Assembly (NCBI GenBank): GCA_026708085.1
Contig: JAPOVP010000049.1
Span: 1-64,000, forward strand
From: Caldilineaceae bacterium
Lineage (GTDB): Bacteria > Chloroflexota > Anaerolineae > Caldilineales > Caldilineaceae
DNA: 64,000 nt
Direction: 5' to 3'
A model generated the notes under the pieces. The model ran no database searches and had not been told where the DNA came from. It saw only the letters and a list, made by a program, of their open reading frames with translations. Shown here one piece after another: positions 1-7,502 of this stretch. Within the stretch, counting starts at the first letter, position 1; the number at the start of each line of letters is the position of its first letter. A program made the translations under genes and the position numbers.

Positions 1-98
1 ATGATGTCGCTCAACTGATGAAACTTTGTGCGTTCAACGCGAGGATCTTCCAAATTCTCGAAGTGCTCAAACAGTGATACGCCTGTTTTCTCCGCCAT
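1..98 (-). CDS. ISAs1 family transposase, N-terminal fragment (cut by window edge)
   Basis: Only the first 32 codons are visible. The ATG is at 98 on the minus strand, preceded by an AAAGGGGGG ribosome binding site. The peptide contains LFEHFENLEDPRVER followed by HQLSDI. This is the characteristic start of the DDE_Tnp_1-associated N-terminal domain of ISAs1/H-repeat transposases, which runs as phenylalanine, a few residues, DPR, then a conserved His-Leu-x-Asp-Ile. The catalytic DDE core lies outside the window, so whether the copy is intact cannot be judged. Confidence 0.75.
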   Translation of the reverse strand, partial: MAEKTGVSLFEHFENLEDPRVERTKFHQLSDI

Positions 99-200
99 GA
101 GTCCCCCCTTTGTCTAGTGAAAGGACTCTCAATCGTATCAAATCGTCTCCTTTACGTCATCTGACCTATTTCTCAACCCAAATTAGATGCAATTGCCCTG
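1..200 (-). mobile_element. ISAs1-type insertion sequence, one end only
   Basis: This is the terminal part of an insertion sequence whose transposase runs leftward out of the window. The 5' end of the transposase gene is at 98 (minus strand). About 85 bp further out, 183-200 reads TTAGATGCAATTGCCCTG, which resembles the CAGGGC-type terminal inverted repeats of ISAs1 elements. I take about position 200 as the element boundary. The other end and the target duplication are outside the window, so the boundary is an inference from the transposase family and the sequence of this one end. Confidence 0.5.
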
Positions 201-520
201 CCAAAACCGGGAGACTCTCTGACAAACTTGCTCAGTTACTCCGACGAAAACATCGCGCCGTTTCCGGTTTATTCTAGAATATGTCTGGCAGTCGATTCGA
301 AAACCATGTCTCGGCGCAATTCGCAATCCGCTGAACTTGATGCTCAACTCCTGCAGGTGCGGTTGCGCCGTCGGGGAACGCAACGTGTTTTTCCTGCCCA
401 AGACACAGATACAGGCTCCCTTTTTCCGGACTTGCCCCCTAATTCCGATTGAGAATGACTCCGTTCACTGTCAAGCATAGCTTAGAGTACTCATTTGCGC
501 AACTCCTGCCAAAGATTAGG

Positions 521-546
521 TATATATTGTACATATATTGTATAGG
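521..546. promoter_or_regulatory. tandem 11-bp direct repeat, candidate CarH/LitR-type operator
   Basis: ATATATTGTA occurs twice (522-531 and 533-542) with an exact 11-bp period. On the minus strand this reads TATACA and TGTACA spaced 11 bp apart. CarH-type B12 photoreceptors are known to bind tandem 11-bp repeats containing TnTACA, and a CarH-like gene starts 1.36 kb downstream. The target gene is unclear: no good coding region begins directly after the site. Confidence 0.4.
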
Positions 547-1680
547 TTATGGGCTTCGACGTGGTATCCATTTCATATGCAATTGGTGAGGTTCCAATGG
601 TGGCTAGGTACTTTTGAAATTCTGGGAAGTGCGTTCAGGATTCAACACGAAAGGAACGCCTGCGGGCCTGTTCGGGGTGCTATTGGCTTCATTCCTGCAA
701 AAAGCTAGACAGATTGACCAATGGAGGCACGCGGAGCGGCGCGAAAAACACCAAAAGGCTATTGGGACTTCCGTTGCGTTGATTCGTGGCCTGCAGCGCT
801 TTTCTCCAGCCTATCGTTGTTCAGCTAAACGCCAACGAGCTCCAGACCCTGTTCGGACAGGCAGAACCGTCTCATCAAGTCTGTGGCCCTATGCCAAAGG
901 AGCAGGCCACTCTCTTGACTAAGCGTTTCTCAGCTTCCCTTAACAGGCTGGCTTAGCCAATTCAGAGTGCTCTAACGGGCACCATCGTACCAAGGATGAA
1001 GCACGGCCCTACAGGGCGAGTAGGTAGTTAGCTACCGCCGTGAGATAACTGTCATCCAATCCAAATACTGATTCGATGAGTTGGCAAACCGTCTGCTAGG
1101 AGCGACGGCTTTAAGGAAAGATCTGCATTCTCTGATTGTGCTTCCACATGAAATGCGGGCGGACAAAGAGGCTTTGCCAAGACAGACAGGTCTTCGTCAG
1201 CCATCCTGCTTGTCCAGAATTAGTCACCCTCTACCTAACGCAGAGAACCATACAGGTGCATTCCTCTTGGGGCCGAGAGGGGGGAGGGACAAGGCCTGCC
1301 CCTACCGTTGGGGGCGGCGGAGCGGCGAGGAGTGGGTGTGCGACCGGCGGCAAGGACGCGAGATCGAAACGCGGCGCCAGGGTCGTATAGCTGGAGCGGG
1401 CATTACGGGGGTACTCCCCGCACAGGAGAGGGGTGAAGGCCAGATTGCCCAGAAAAGCAAGGAGAGAGTGGAGAGGAGGGATAAGAAAGAACTGCCGTTT
1501 CCTCTGCCACAAAATTAGTGGCGGAACGGCTGTGCTCTAGTCGCTGCTGCCCTCGGTGAAGGAGAGCTCGCTCCCACTTTGGGATGGACACTGGAACACG
1601 CCGCTATTGAATGGAGTAGTCAAAGTAGGCTATCTTAGGGTTGATCCTCCTTCGCGCGTTACCTCGGCCTTTATGGACAC

Positions 1681-1730
1681 ACCGGACCTGCGTCCCGGTG
1701 GCCTTCTGCGCGGCCTTCAGGCCTAAGGCC
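1681..1730. other. nested GC-rich hairpins upstream of the regulator gene
   Basis: Two inverted repeats lie side by side. ACCGG (1681-1685) pairs with CCGGT (1695-1699). GGCCTT (1700-1705) pairs with AAGGCC (1725-1730), and a second stem, GGCCT (1712-1716) with AGGCC (1719-1723), is nested inside it. There is no T-run after the stems, so a simple intrinsic terminator is unlikely on the plus strand. They may insulate the regulator promoter or form a regulatory structure. Confidence 0.35.
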
Positions 1731-1800
1731 CCCTAGTCTCATTTGTCCCCCAACAAGCCATAATCAGGCGACTGATTTCCTCGACCTCAAAGTGTTGGAT

Positions 1801-1829
1801 TTGTTGATTGGGCAAAAAGTGCGTAATAT
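1801..1829 (+). promoter_or_regulatory. predicted sigma70-type promoter of the CarH-like gene
   Basis: TTGTTG (1801-1806) and TAATAT (1824-1829) are separated by 17 bp, a good match to a vegetative promoter. The site lies about 70 bp ahead of the start codon at 1902. The GTAC cluster at 1873-1910 falls in the resulting leader. Confidence 0.5.
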
Positions 1830-1872
1830 ATCATAGTTTTCTCGTTAGAAACCGCGTTGGCAAGGAACGCGG

Positions 1873-1910
1873 CGTACACGTACGAAGGAGTACATGTACA
1901 TATGAGTACT
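1873..1910. promoter_or_regulatory. GTAC cluster over ribosome binding site and start codon, candidate autoregulatory operator
   Basis: Five GTAC tetramers start at 1874, 1880, 1890, 1896 and 1906, spaced 6, 10, 6 and 10 bp. They form the near-palindromes GTACACGTAC and GTACATGTAC. TGTACA at 1895 fits the TnTACA half-site known for CarH proteins. The cluster spans the GAAGGAG ribosome binding site (1884-1890) and the ATG at 1902, so a bound repressor would block both transcription and translation. Binding by the adjacent regulator is an inference. Confidence 0.4.
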
Positions 1911-3269
1911 GCAACGCCCACATTCAATTTGAAAGCCGTAGTACGAGAAACGGGCATCAAGGCGGAAACTTTGCGGGCATGGGAACGCCGGTACGGGATT
2001 CCCCGACCGGCCAGGAGCCCGGGAGGCCACCGCATTTACTCGCGGCGTGATGTCGACACGTTGCACTGGTTGAATCGGCGTCGTTTGGAAGGTCTAAGCA
2101 TAAGCCGCGCGGCCGAGCGCTGGCAGACTTTGGAAAGCGAGGGTCGAGATCCACTCCAGGAGCAGGGCATAGCTCCCGATCTTCCTTTCTATGGAGACCG
2201 CATGCCTGATTTCTCGGAGTTCACCGTAGGCGAAGGCGAAGACCTGGATGACCAGATCAGTACTGCCTGTACTAAGTGGAAGGCCGCCTGTGTTGCCTTT
2301 GATGAAGCTGAGGCGCAGCGAATTCTCTCGCAGGCATTTGCCCTCTTTCCCGTCGAAACAGTCTGCCTTCATGTGCTTTGCGAGGGGCTACGTCAGCTGG
2401 GGTTGGCCTGGCACGTCGGCAAATTGACCGCTCAACAGGTTTCCTTTGCCGCAGCCCAAGCCATGCAGCGAATCAAAGTCCTGCTGGGCGCGTCACCACC
2501 GCCAACCAGACCTGGCCTGGTACTGATGGCTTGCCCACCAGGAGAACATCACACTTTCGGCTTGGCGCTCTTGCAACTCATTCTGAAAAGGCGTGGTTTC
2601 GGAACCGTCTTTCTGGGCGAAAATCTCTCGCTGAATGAGATGGAAGAAACGCTGGAACGAGTTCAACCTGACCTCGTTGTGCTCGTTTCCCAGCAACTTC
2701 GAACGGCTGGTAATCTGTTGGATATGTCCGAACTGATTATCGGGCAGAGGGTACCCTTAGCATTCGGAGGGCGTGTATTCAATCTCTCAGAGACAATCCG
2801 GCGTGGCGTTCCAGGGGAGTTCCTAGGCCATGACCTGCTTCAGGCGGGGTTCAAGGCCGAATCACTGCTCTTGACTCCCGGTCTTCAGAACGGGCCGGTC
2901 CTTCCCAGCACCAGCTACCAAGAACTCATCGCCCGCTATCGGGCCAACCTTCATCTCGTCTCGGCCCGGGTTTTGAGCGGAGACAATGGAATTCCGCCGG
3001 AGTGGGCGAGGTTGGGAAGGCCTTCTTTCAGCCTTACCAGCTCCATGATGTCGGCGCTGCGTTTCGGTGACCTTGGCCTGATCGCTCTCGAAGCGGAGTG
3101 GGTTTACACCTTCCTTGAGTCCCGAGGCTTGCCGTTCAGAATGCTGGAAGAGTATTTGAACCTGGGCATTTCCGTAGTCCAATCAGTCCTTGGCAGCGAG
3201 GGCGACCCCATTGTCGGCATGTTGGAAACTCTGCGAAGAGACGTGCACCAGTGCTATCAGCAGAGCTAG
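1902..3269 (+). CDS. CarH/LitR-like MerR-family regulator with B12-binding domain
   Basis: This cytoplasmic transcription factor probably controls the carotenoid cluster that follows. Residues about 8-75 form a MerR helix-turn-helix (AETLRAWERRYGIPRP). Residues about 130-210 resemble the four-helix cobalamin cap, and residues 205-330 the B12 Rossmann domain. The lower-ligand motif E-x-H-x-x-G is present (E215, H217, G220). In known CarH light sensors the cap holds Trp-His and, ten residues later, Glu-His. Here W170-H171 is kept, but the later pair is V180-S181. About 125 extra residues follow the B12 domain. The ATG at 1902 is chosen for the AAGGAG site and because the MerR fold starts directly after it; an upstream in-frame codon at 1857 is less likely. 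Light or redox sensing is inferred. Confidence 0.85.
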   Translation: MSTATPTFNLKAVVRETGIKAETLRAWERRYGIPRPARSPGGHRIYSRRDVDTLHWLNRRRLEGLSISRAAERWQTLESEGRDPLQEQGIAPDLPFYGDRMPDFSEFTVGEGEDLDDQISTACTKWKAACVAFDEAEAQRILSQAFALFPVETVCLHVLCEGLRQLGLAWHVGKLTAQQVSFAAAQAMQRIKVLLGASPPPTRPGLVLMACPPGEHHTFGLALLQLILKRRGFGTVFLGENLSLNEMEETLERVQPDLVVLVSQQLRTAGNLLDMSELIIGQRVPLAFGGRVFNLSETIRRGVPGEFLGHDLLQAGFKAESLLLTPGLQNGPVLPSTSYQELIARYRANLHLVSARVLSGDNGIPPEWARLGRPSFSLTSSMMSALRFGDLGLIALEAEWVYTFLESRGLPFRMLEEYLNLGISVVQSVLGSEGDPIVGMLETLRRDVHQCYQQS

Positions 3270-3357
3270 TCCGCGCGAGTTTCCGCCTGGACTCAGTCCG
3301 ATCCAGGAGTGGGAGTGCAGGATCCGGCTCGAGAACCTAGTTGGTTACCCGGCAAGG

Positions 3358-4149
3358 ATGGCTTACCTATATTTTCTGGCAGTTTTTGTCGGCATTCCCA
3401 CACTCTTCTTCGCACTCCTAAACGCTACACTACGCAGACTTGGGATTGAGCTCCCCTCCTCGTTGCAGGCCTGGCCAGTGTTGACCGTGGTTGGCGGCCA
3501 CGTCCTGCTGGCACTGGTCTACACAACTCCCTGGGACAACTATCTGGTCGCCACAAGAGTCTGGTGGTACAACCCGGACCTCGTGCTCGGATTCACCCTT
3601 GGATATGTGCCCTTCGAGGAATACCTGTTCTTTGTGGGACAAACCGTACTCCTGGGCCTGGCTCTGTTGGTAGCCGGGCGCCTTGTACCAGATCCTGCGC
3701 TCTCCTTCCGCCCGCGGCCTTTTCTCCGATTGGGGTCAGCAGGACTGGCTCTGGTTGCTTGGCTGTTCGGGCTCCTGCTGCTGTTTCGGGACCACCTCCC
3801 TGGGACCTACATAGGCTTGGAGCTGGTCTGGGGAATGATTCCGATCCTGATTCAATTTACATTCGGCGCCGACATCCTGTGGCATCACCGGCGCCCGGTC
3901 CTCTGGACCCTATTGCCGGGAACCCTTTACTTGGCCGGCGCGGATGCCCTTGCCATTCGCTCTGGGACCTGGACGATTGATCCGGAACAGTCTCTGGGGG
4001 TAATACTTGGAGGAATCCTGCCCTTAGAGGAGTTCGTTTTCTTTTTGTTGACCTCATCGATGGTCGTGTTTGGCGTGACCTTGGTTATTGCCAAAGAGAG
4101 TCACGTGAGAGCCCGATGGTTCTCGGGCAGGTTAAGGAGCTTCCCATGA
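3358..4149 (+). CDS. crtYcd: lycopene cyclase, fused CrtYc-CrtYd type
   Basis: This integral membrane enzyme cyclises the psi ends of lycopene to beta ends. The 263-residue protein has two repeated lycopene-cyclase domains, each of about three helices. The first has PWDNYLV at about 61, then WWYNPDLVLGF and PFEEYLFF. The second has a counterpart WTIDPEQSLG followed by PLEEFVFF near the C-terminus. The acidic EE pair in both halves is the family hallmark. The start at 3358 gives the typical short N-terminus ahead of helix 1 and follows GGCAAGG. It lies 88 bp after the regulator and overlaps the next gene by ATGA. Whether it cyclises one end or both cannot be read from the sequence; the CruF-like neighbour suggests one. 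Confidence 0.9.
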   Translation: MAYLYFLAVFVGIPTLFFALLNATLRRLGIELPSSLQAWPVLTVVGGHVLLALVYTTPWDNYLVATRVWWYNPDLVLGFTLGYVPFEEYLFFVGQTVLLGLALLVAGRLVPDPALSFRPRPFLRLGSAGLALVAWLFGLLLLFRDHLPGTYIGLELVWGMIPILIQFTFGADILWHHRRPVLWTLLPGTLYLAGADALAIRSGTWTIDPEQSLGVILGGILPLEEFVFFLLTSSMVVFGVTLVIAKESHVRARWFSGRLRSFP

Positions 4150-4928
4150 GAGTAGTACCAGTGAGTCGCGCCTTTTTCCTCGTGCTTGCTGTTCTGTTGG
4201 CCGTAACCGTGTCAGAAACTGCTCTCGCTCACCAGCCGTTCTTTGAGGAGACGGATACTACGGCCAGCACGCCTTTGTTGGTCAGCGATCCCGAAATATC
4301 GACGGCCCTGTTCTCGACCCTTGAGTTGCCCGGGGACGTCGATTTCTTTGCCTTCACCGTTACAGCCGGACAGACAATCGAAGTCGGAATGACCATTCCC
4401 CAGATCAGCGGCCAAGAAGAATTCGCACCCACCATAGGCGTTATTGCCTCAGGTCTGGACAAGGCTTCAGCTAAAGAACTGCCAGCCGATGCCCTTTCTC
4501 TCCTATCGAGTGATGTAGGAGCATACGTGCTGGAACCAACTGAAGCCACCATTTTCTTCGAACCGTTCAGCCGCACCGCCTACTGGCGAAGGCAACGTCG
4601 ACAGATTACCTTTCCTTCCGATGGCGAGGCCGTTGTAGTTGTCTGGCATCCCCAAGGCGCCGTCGGCCGCTATACGCTCGTCATTGGCCAGCGTGAGGTA
4701 CTAGGCGGAGACATTGCTTTCGGTCGCAAGATAAGGGATTATTGGACTCCCGTCGTACTCCAGCAGGCAGCAGAAACTGACAGTCCTGCCATCCCTGGCG
4801 GAAATGACGTCCAACAGCCTGAATCTTTGCGTTCAAACGCATCTCACTCTGATACATCCTCACCCCGATGTTCTTGGTTCATGCGGCTTCTGTCTACTCT
4901 GCTCGGGGCGGAAGAACGTTGCCAGTGA
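4146..4928 (+). CDS. secreted protein of unknown function in the carotenoid cluster
   Basis: I do not recognise a named family. The 260-residue product begins with a clear signal peptide (hydrophobic residues 8-26, likely cleavage after ETALA). A beta-rich domain follows, with LPGDVDFFAFTVTAGQTIEV at about residues 58-77. This resembles the pre-peptidase C-terminal (PPC) beta-sandwich pattern. The C-terminal 70 residues are rich in Ser, Asn and Gln and look disordered. ATGA coupling to the lycopene cyclase and GTGA coupling to the next gene show it is translated as part of the operon. A role in holding or presenting carotenoid at the cell surface is possible but speculative. Confidence 0.7.
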   Translation: MRVVPVSRAFFLVLAVLLAVTVSETALAHQPFFEETDTTASTPLLVSDPEISTALFSTLELPGDVDFFAFTVTAGQTIEVGMTIPQISGQEEFAPTIGVIASGLDKASAKELPADALSLLSSDVGAYVLEPTEATIFFEPFSRTAYWRRQRRQITFPSDGEAVVVVWHPQGAVGRYTLVIGQREVLGGDIAFGRKIRDYWTPVVLQQAAETDSPAIPGGNDVQQPESLRSNASHSDTSSPRCSWFMRLLSTLLGAEERCQ

Positions 4929-5782
4929 GTTTTCGTCTGCCAGCTTTCAGCCCGAATACTTTCGCATCCTGTCGCGTCAAGGGCGTCCGGCTCGCTATAG
5001 AGTTACGAAGTCAGTTGAGTCCTGGCACCCGCGTACTTTTCGGCCTCTGGTTGCTCCTGATGGTCCTGATCCCCCATATTCTTCGACTGGTCGACAGAAA
5101 TACCTTTTTTCTGGCTTTGTCACTCTCGATCGTGTTACAGGTTAGCCTGGTCCTCTTCCTGCTCTTGCCTGCCCTGCAACGTCAATCAACCCTCGCATCA
5201 CTAATATGGATTCTCGCGATCACGTGGCTTGCCGAATTCGTCGGCCACAGAACAGGGTTGCCATTCGGCCGCTACACTTACACGGACGTTCTCAGGCCCC
5301 AGGTCGGAGGCGTGCCGATACAGGTTCCCGCCGCGTGGCTAATGATGTTGCCTCCGGCCTGGGCTGCGGGGACGGCTATCTGCGCAAGGCGTCATACCAT
5401 TAATTACGCTTCCAAGTGGAAACATTTGGCAGCCTGTTCGGTTGTTTCAGGACTGGCATTCTCAGCCTGGGACCTGTTCCTTGATCCGCAGATGGTCGCC
5501 TGGGGAGTCTGGCAGTGGGAAACGTCAGGCATATATTTTGGCGTACCTGCCATCAATTTTTTCGGTTGGGCACTTATAGCGTTCCTTGCATTGTTAGGTC
5601 TTTCCCGCACTTTTGACTCCAATGCATTTCCACGAGAGGCTCTTCTCCTCGTCTACACGATAGTTTGGTTGCTCAATTCCCTTGGGCTTGGCCTGTTCTT
5701 CGATCAGCCCGGCGCCGCAGCAGCTGGCTTTGTCGGAATGGGAGTGTTCGTTGTCATGGCCTGGCGGCAGATCCTTTCCTAG
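4925..5782 (+). CDS. cruF: CruF-like carotenoid 1',2'-hydratase (DUF422 family)
   Basis: This polytopic membrane protein probably hydrates the remaining psi end of a monocyclic carotene. It belongs to the family of CruF and bisanhydrobacterioruberin hydratase. About seven hydrophobic segments are visible. Diagnostic blocks are FGRYTYTD, the proline-rich VPAAWLMMLPPAW, and DLFLDPQMVAWGVWQW followed by YFGVPAINFFGW. The GTG at 4925 overlaps the preceding stop (GTGA) and leaves a 285-residue protein. An in-frame ATG at 4868 would add 19 residues inside the previous gene and is less likely. Its position between a lycopene cyclase and a glycosyltransferase matches a glycosylated gamma-carotene derivative as product. 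Confidence 0.78.
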   Translation: MSFRLPAFSPNTFASCRVKGVRLAIELRSQLSPGTRVLFGLWLLLMVLIPHILRLVDRNTFFLALSLSIVLQVSLVLFLLLPALQRQSTLASLIWILAITWLAEFVGHRTGLPFGRYTYTDVLRPQVGGVPIQVPAAWLMMLPPAWAAGTAICARRHTINYASKWKHLAACSVVSGLAFSAWDLFLDPQMVAWGVWQWETSGIYFGVPAINFFGWALIAFLALLGLSRTFDSNAFPREALLLVYTIVWLLNSLGLGLFFDQPGAAAAGFVGMGVFVVMAWRQILS

Positions 5783-5787
5783 CCCAA

Positions 5788-6375
5788 ATGAATGTCGTCC
5801 TGTGGACTCTGGCCGCCTATCTCTGTGGCAGCTTACCTTTTTCCGTGTGGCTGGGCCGTCTTGTCCTGGGAACGGAGATTCGGCAGTTCGGAGATGGCAA
5901 TCCCGGCGGCACGAATGTTATTCGCGCCGGGAGCAGGCCGCTCGGCCTTGCCGTAATTCTCCTCGACGGACTGAAGGGTCTACTTCCGGTGCTAGCAGCC
6001 CAAGAGTTTGGGGGCCTGCAAAGTTGGGCGCTTGCCTCAGTGGCTCTTGCCGCCGTAACAGGACACGCGTTTTCTATCTTCCTGCGTTTTCAAGGTGGGA
6101 AGGCGGTAGCGGTCACATTTGGGATCTGGGCGGGGTTGACGGGCTGGAGCACCCTGTTTGTACTTGGTGCGCTGCTTCTGTTTGCCTACTATTCGATCAA
6201 GGTGGACGGTTGGGCAGTTGTCTGCGCACTCTTCGGTCTGCTTGTATTCATTGCTTTCACTGGTTCAACCGGCCCCCACCTGTATGTTTGGTTTGGCAAC
6301 GGTCTGATAGTCGCCTGGAAGCACCACCTTGACCTGGCTCAGCGGCCGGGGCTTAGACCTCCTTTTCTGCCATGA
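5788..6375 (+). CDS. plsY: PlsY-family acyltransferase, divergent
   Basis: PlsY transfers acyl groups from acyl phosphate to glycerol-3-phosphate at the inner membrane. The 195-residue protein has the family's five-helix layout and motif 1 (GDGNPGGTNVIRAG, about residues 38-51). Motif 2 reads GGKAVAV instead of the usual GGKGVAT, and the last motif is KHHLDLAQRPG, where Asn-Ile is normally seen. These changes, together with its place between CruF-like and CruG-like genes, leave room for a different acceptor, such as a carotenoid glycoside. Plain lipid synthesis is the default. It starts 5 bp after cruF and overlaps the next gene by ATGA. Confidence 0.82.
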   Translation: MNVVLWTLAAYLCGSLPFSVWLGRLVLGTEIRQFGDGNPGGTNVIRAGSRPLGLAVILLDGLKGLLPVLAAQEFGGLQSWALASVALAAVTGHAFSIFLRFQGGKAVAVTFGIWAGLTGWSTLFVLGALLLFAYYSIKVDGWAVVCALFGLLVFIAFTGSTGPHLYVWFGNGLIVAWKHHLDLAQRPGLRPPFLP

Positions 6376-7502
6376 CAGCGCTGCTCCTGTCAATCGCCTC
6401 CGCTGCGCTCTTAGGGATGTTCCTCATTCTCCTATCAAATCTGCTCTTTTTCCCTGATCTCAAGGAAGGCAACGTCTTCGAAAGGAACGTCGGAGTTTCG
6501 GTACTGATACCGGCGCGCAATGAAGCGGCGGTTATTGGAGAATCTGTACGAAGCCTGTTGCGCCAGACCCATTCGCGGATGGAGTTGCTCATCCTGAACG
6601 ATAACTCTGACGATGGAACAGAAAGAGTTGCGATTGAAGCCTCAGGCAACGACCATCGATTGCAGGTTTTACCCGGCAAGCCCGTTCCCCGCGGCTGGCT
6701 GGCCAAGAACTGGGCTTGCCAACAGCTGGCCGAACAGGCGAGCGGAGAGACACTTGTCTTCGCCGATGCAGACGTTATTTGGCAACCGCGCGCCCTGGAC
6801 GCATTGCTATGGGAATTGAAAAGGACCGACGGCGACATGGTTGCCGTCATGCCTTCGCAGCAGACTGTTTCCTGGCCGGAGCGTCTCTGCGTTCCACTCA
6901 TGGCGCTCGCCATTCACGCCTATCTGCCGGCAGTTGCTGTGCACCACACTAACCACCCTCTGCTTGCGGCCGCCAATGGCCAATGCATCGCCTTCCGCCG
7001 TGCGGCATATGACAGTCTTGGAGGCCATGCCTCGGTGAGAGACAGTATCCTGGATGACGTCGGGCTGGCCCGCCGCGTGAAGAGAGTTGGCCTGCGTCTG
7101 CGAATGGCCGAGGCTGACGGACTGATTGCCTGTCGCATGTACCGAAATTGGAAGACTGTGCGCGAAGGCTATGCGAAAAACATTCTTTCCGGCTTCGGCG
7201 GCATTGCCGGCCTCTTTGCCAGCACTGTCTTTCACTGGGTAGTGTTCATTGTCCCGTGGGGTCTGCTCGGGCTTGGGTTCGCAGGCGGGCAAGTACCGTG
7301 GCATCCATACTGGGCGGCGTTGCTCGTCTTCTCTGGTGTCCTCATCCGGGCCATTTCGGCCTGGCGGACCGGCCAACGGGCCGGTGACGCGATTCTTCTT
7401 CCCATCTCGGTGCTTCTGATGACCGGCATCGCGGTACAGTCGGCTTGGTGGCACTGGCGCTATGGAGGACCATTGTGGAAAGGTCGCCGCGCAGTTCCCT
7501 AA
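6372..7502 (+). CDS. family 2 glycosyltransferase, CruG/CrtQ-like
   Basis: This is a membrane-associated GT-A glycosyltransferase, probably adding a sugar to the hydroxyl made by the CruF-like enzyme. An N-terminal helix (3-27) precedes the catalytic domain, which has VSVLIPARNE (42-51), the nucleotide-binding LNDNSDDGT (75-83), the metal-binding DAD (132-134), and an ILDDVGLARR acceptor-side motif near 225. Three or four hydrophobic helices occupy the last 110 residues, as in carotenoid and hopanoid glycosyltransferases of this family. The 376-residue length fits. It overlaps plsY by ATGA and the next gene by 28 bp. The substrate is inferred from context only. Confidence 0.8.
   Translation: MTALLLSIASAALLGMFLILLSNLLFFPDLKEGNVFERNVGVSVLIPARNEAAVIGESVRSLLRQTHSRMELLILNDNSDDGTERVAIEASGNDHRLQVLPGKPVPRGWLAKNWACQQLAEQASGETLVFADADVIWQPRALDALLWELKRTDGDMVAVMPSQQTVSWPERLCVPLMALAIHAYLPAVAVHHTNHPLLAAANGQCIAFRRAAYDSLGGHASVRDSILDDVGLARRVKRVGLRLRMAEADGLIACRMYRNWKTVREGYAKNILSGFGGIAGLFASTVFHWVVFIVPWGLLGLGFAGGQVPWHPYWAALLVFSGVLIRAISAWRTGQRAGDAILLPISVLLMTGIAVQSAWWHWRYGGPLWKGRRAVP

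Larger units (their letters stand above)
201..1800. other. gene-poor region with short decayed or spurious frames
   Basis: I find no convincing gene in these 1.6 kb. Short open frames at 614-922 and 1081-1518 have no recognisable domain and no good ribosome binding site. The stretch 1260-1330 has the composition of the dispersed intergenic repeats seen near 29580 and 42220 (runs such as AAGGCCTGCCCCTACCG). The only structured signals are the tandem 11-bp repeat at 521-546 and the hairpins at 1681-1730. The region may be debris left by insertion sequence activity. Confidence 0.5.

Noticed and set aside
614-922. 102-codon frame after the operator-like repeat
   Set aside because: TTG start without ribosome site and no recognisable domain. 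A gene controlled by the repeat cannot be supported.
1081-1518. 145-codon frame as a gene
   Set aside because: TTG start, no ribosome site, overlaps repeat-like DNA, and composition is dominated by Arg, Gly and Gln.
6353-6913. 186-codon minus-strand frame
   Set aside because: Antisense to the glycosyltransferase, with a serine-rich peptide lacking motifs.
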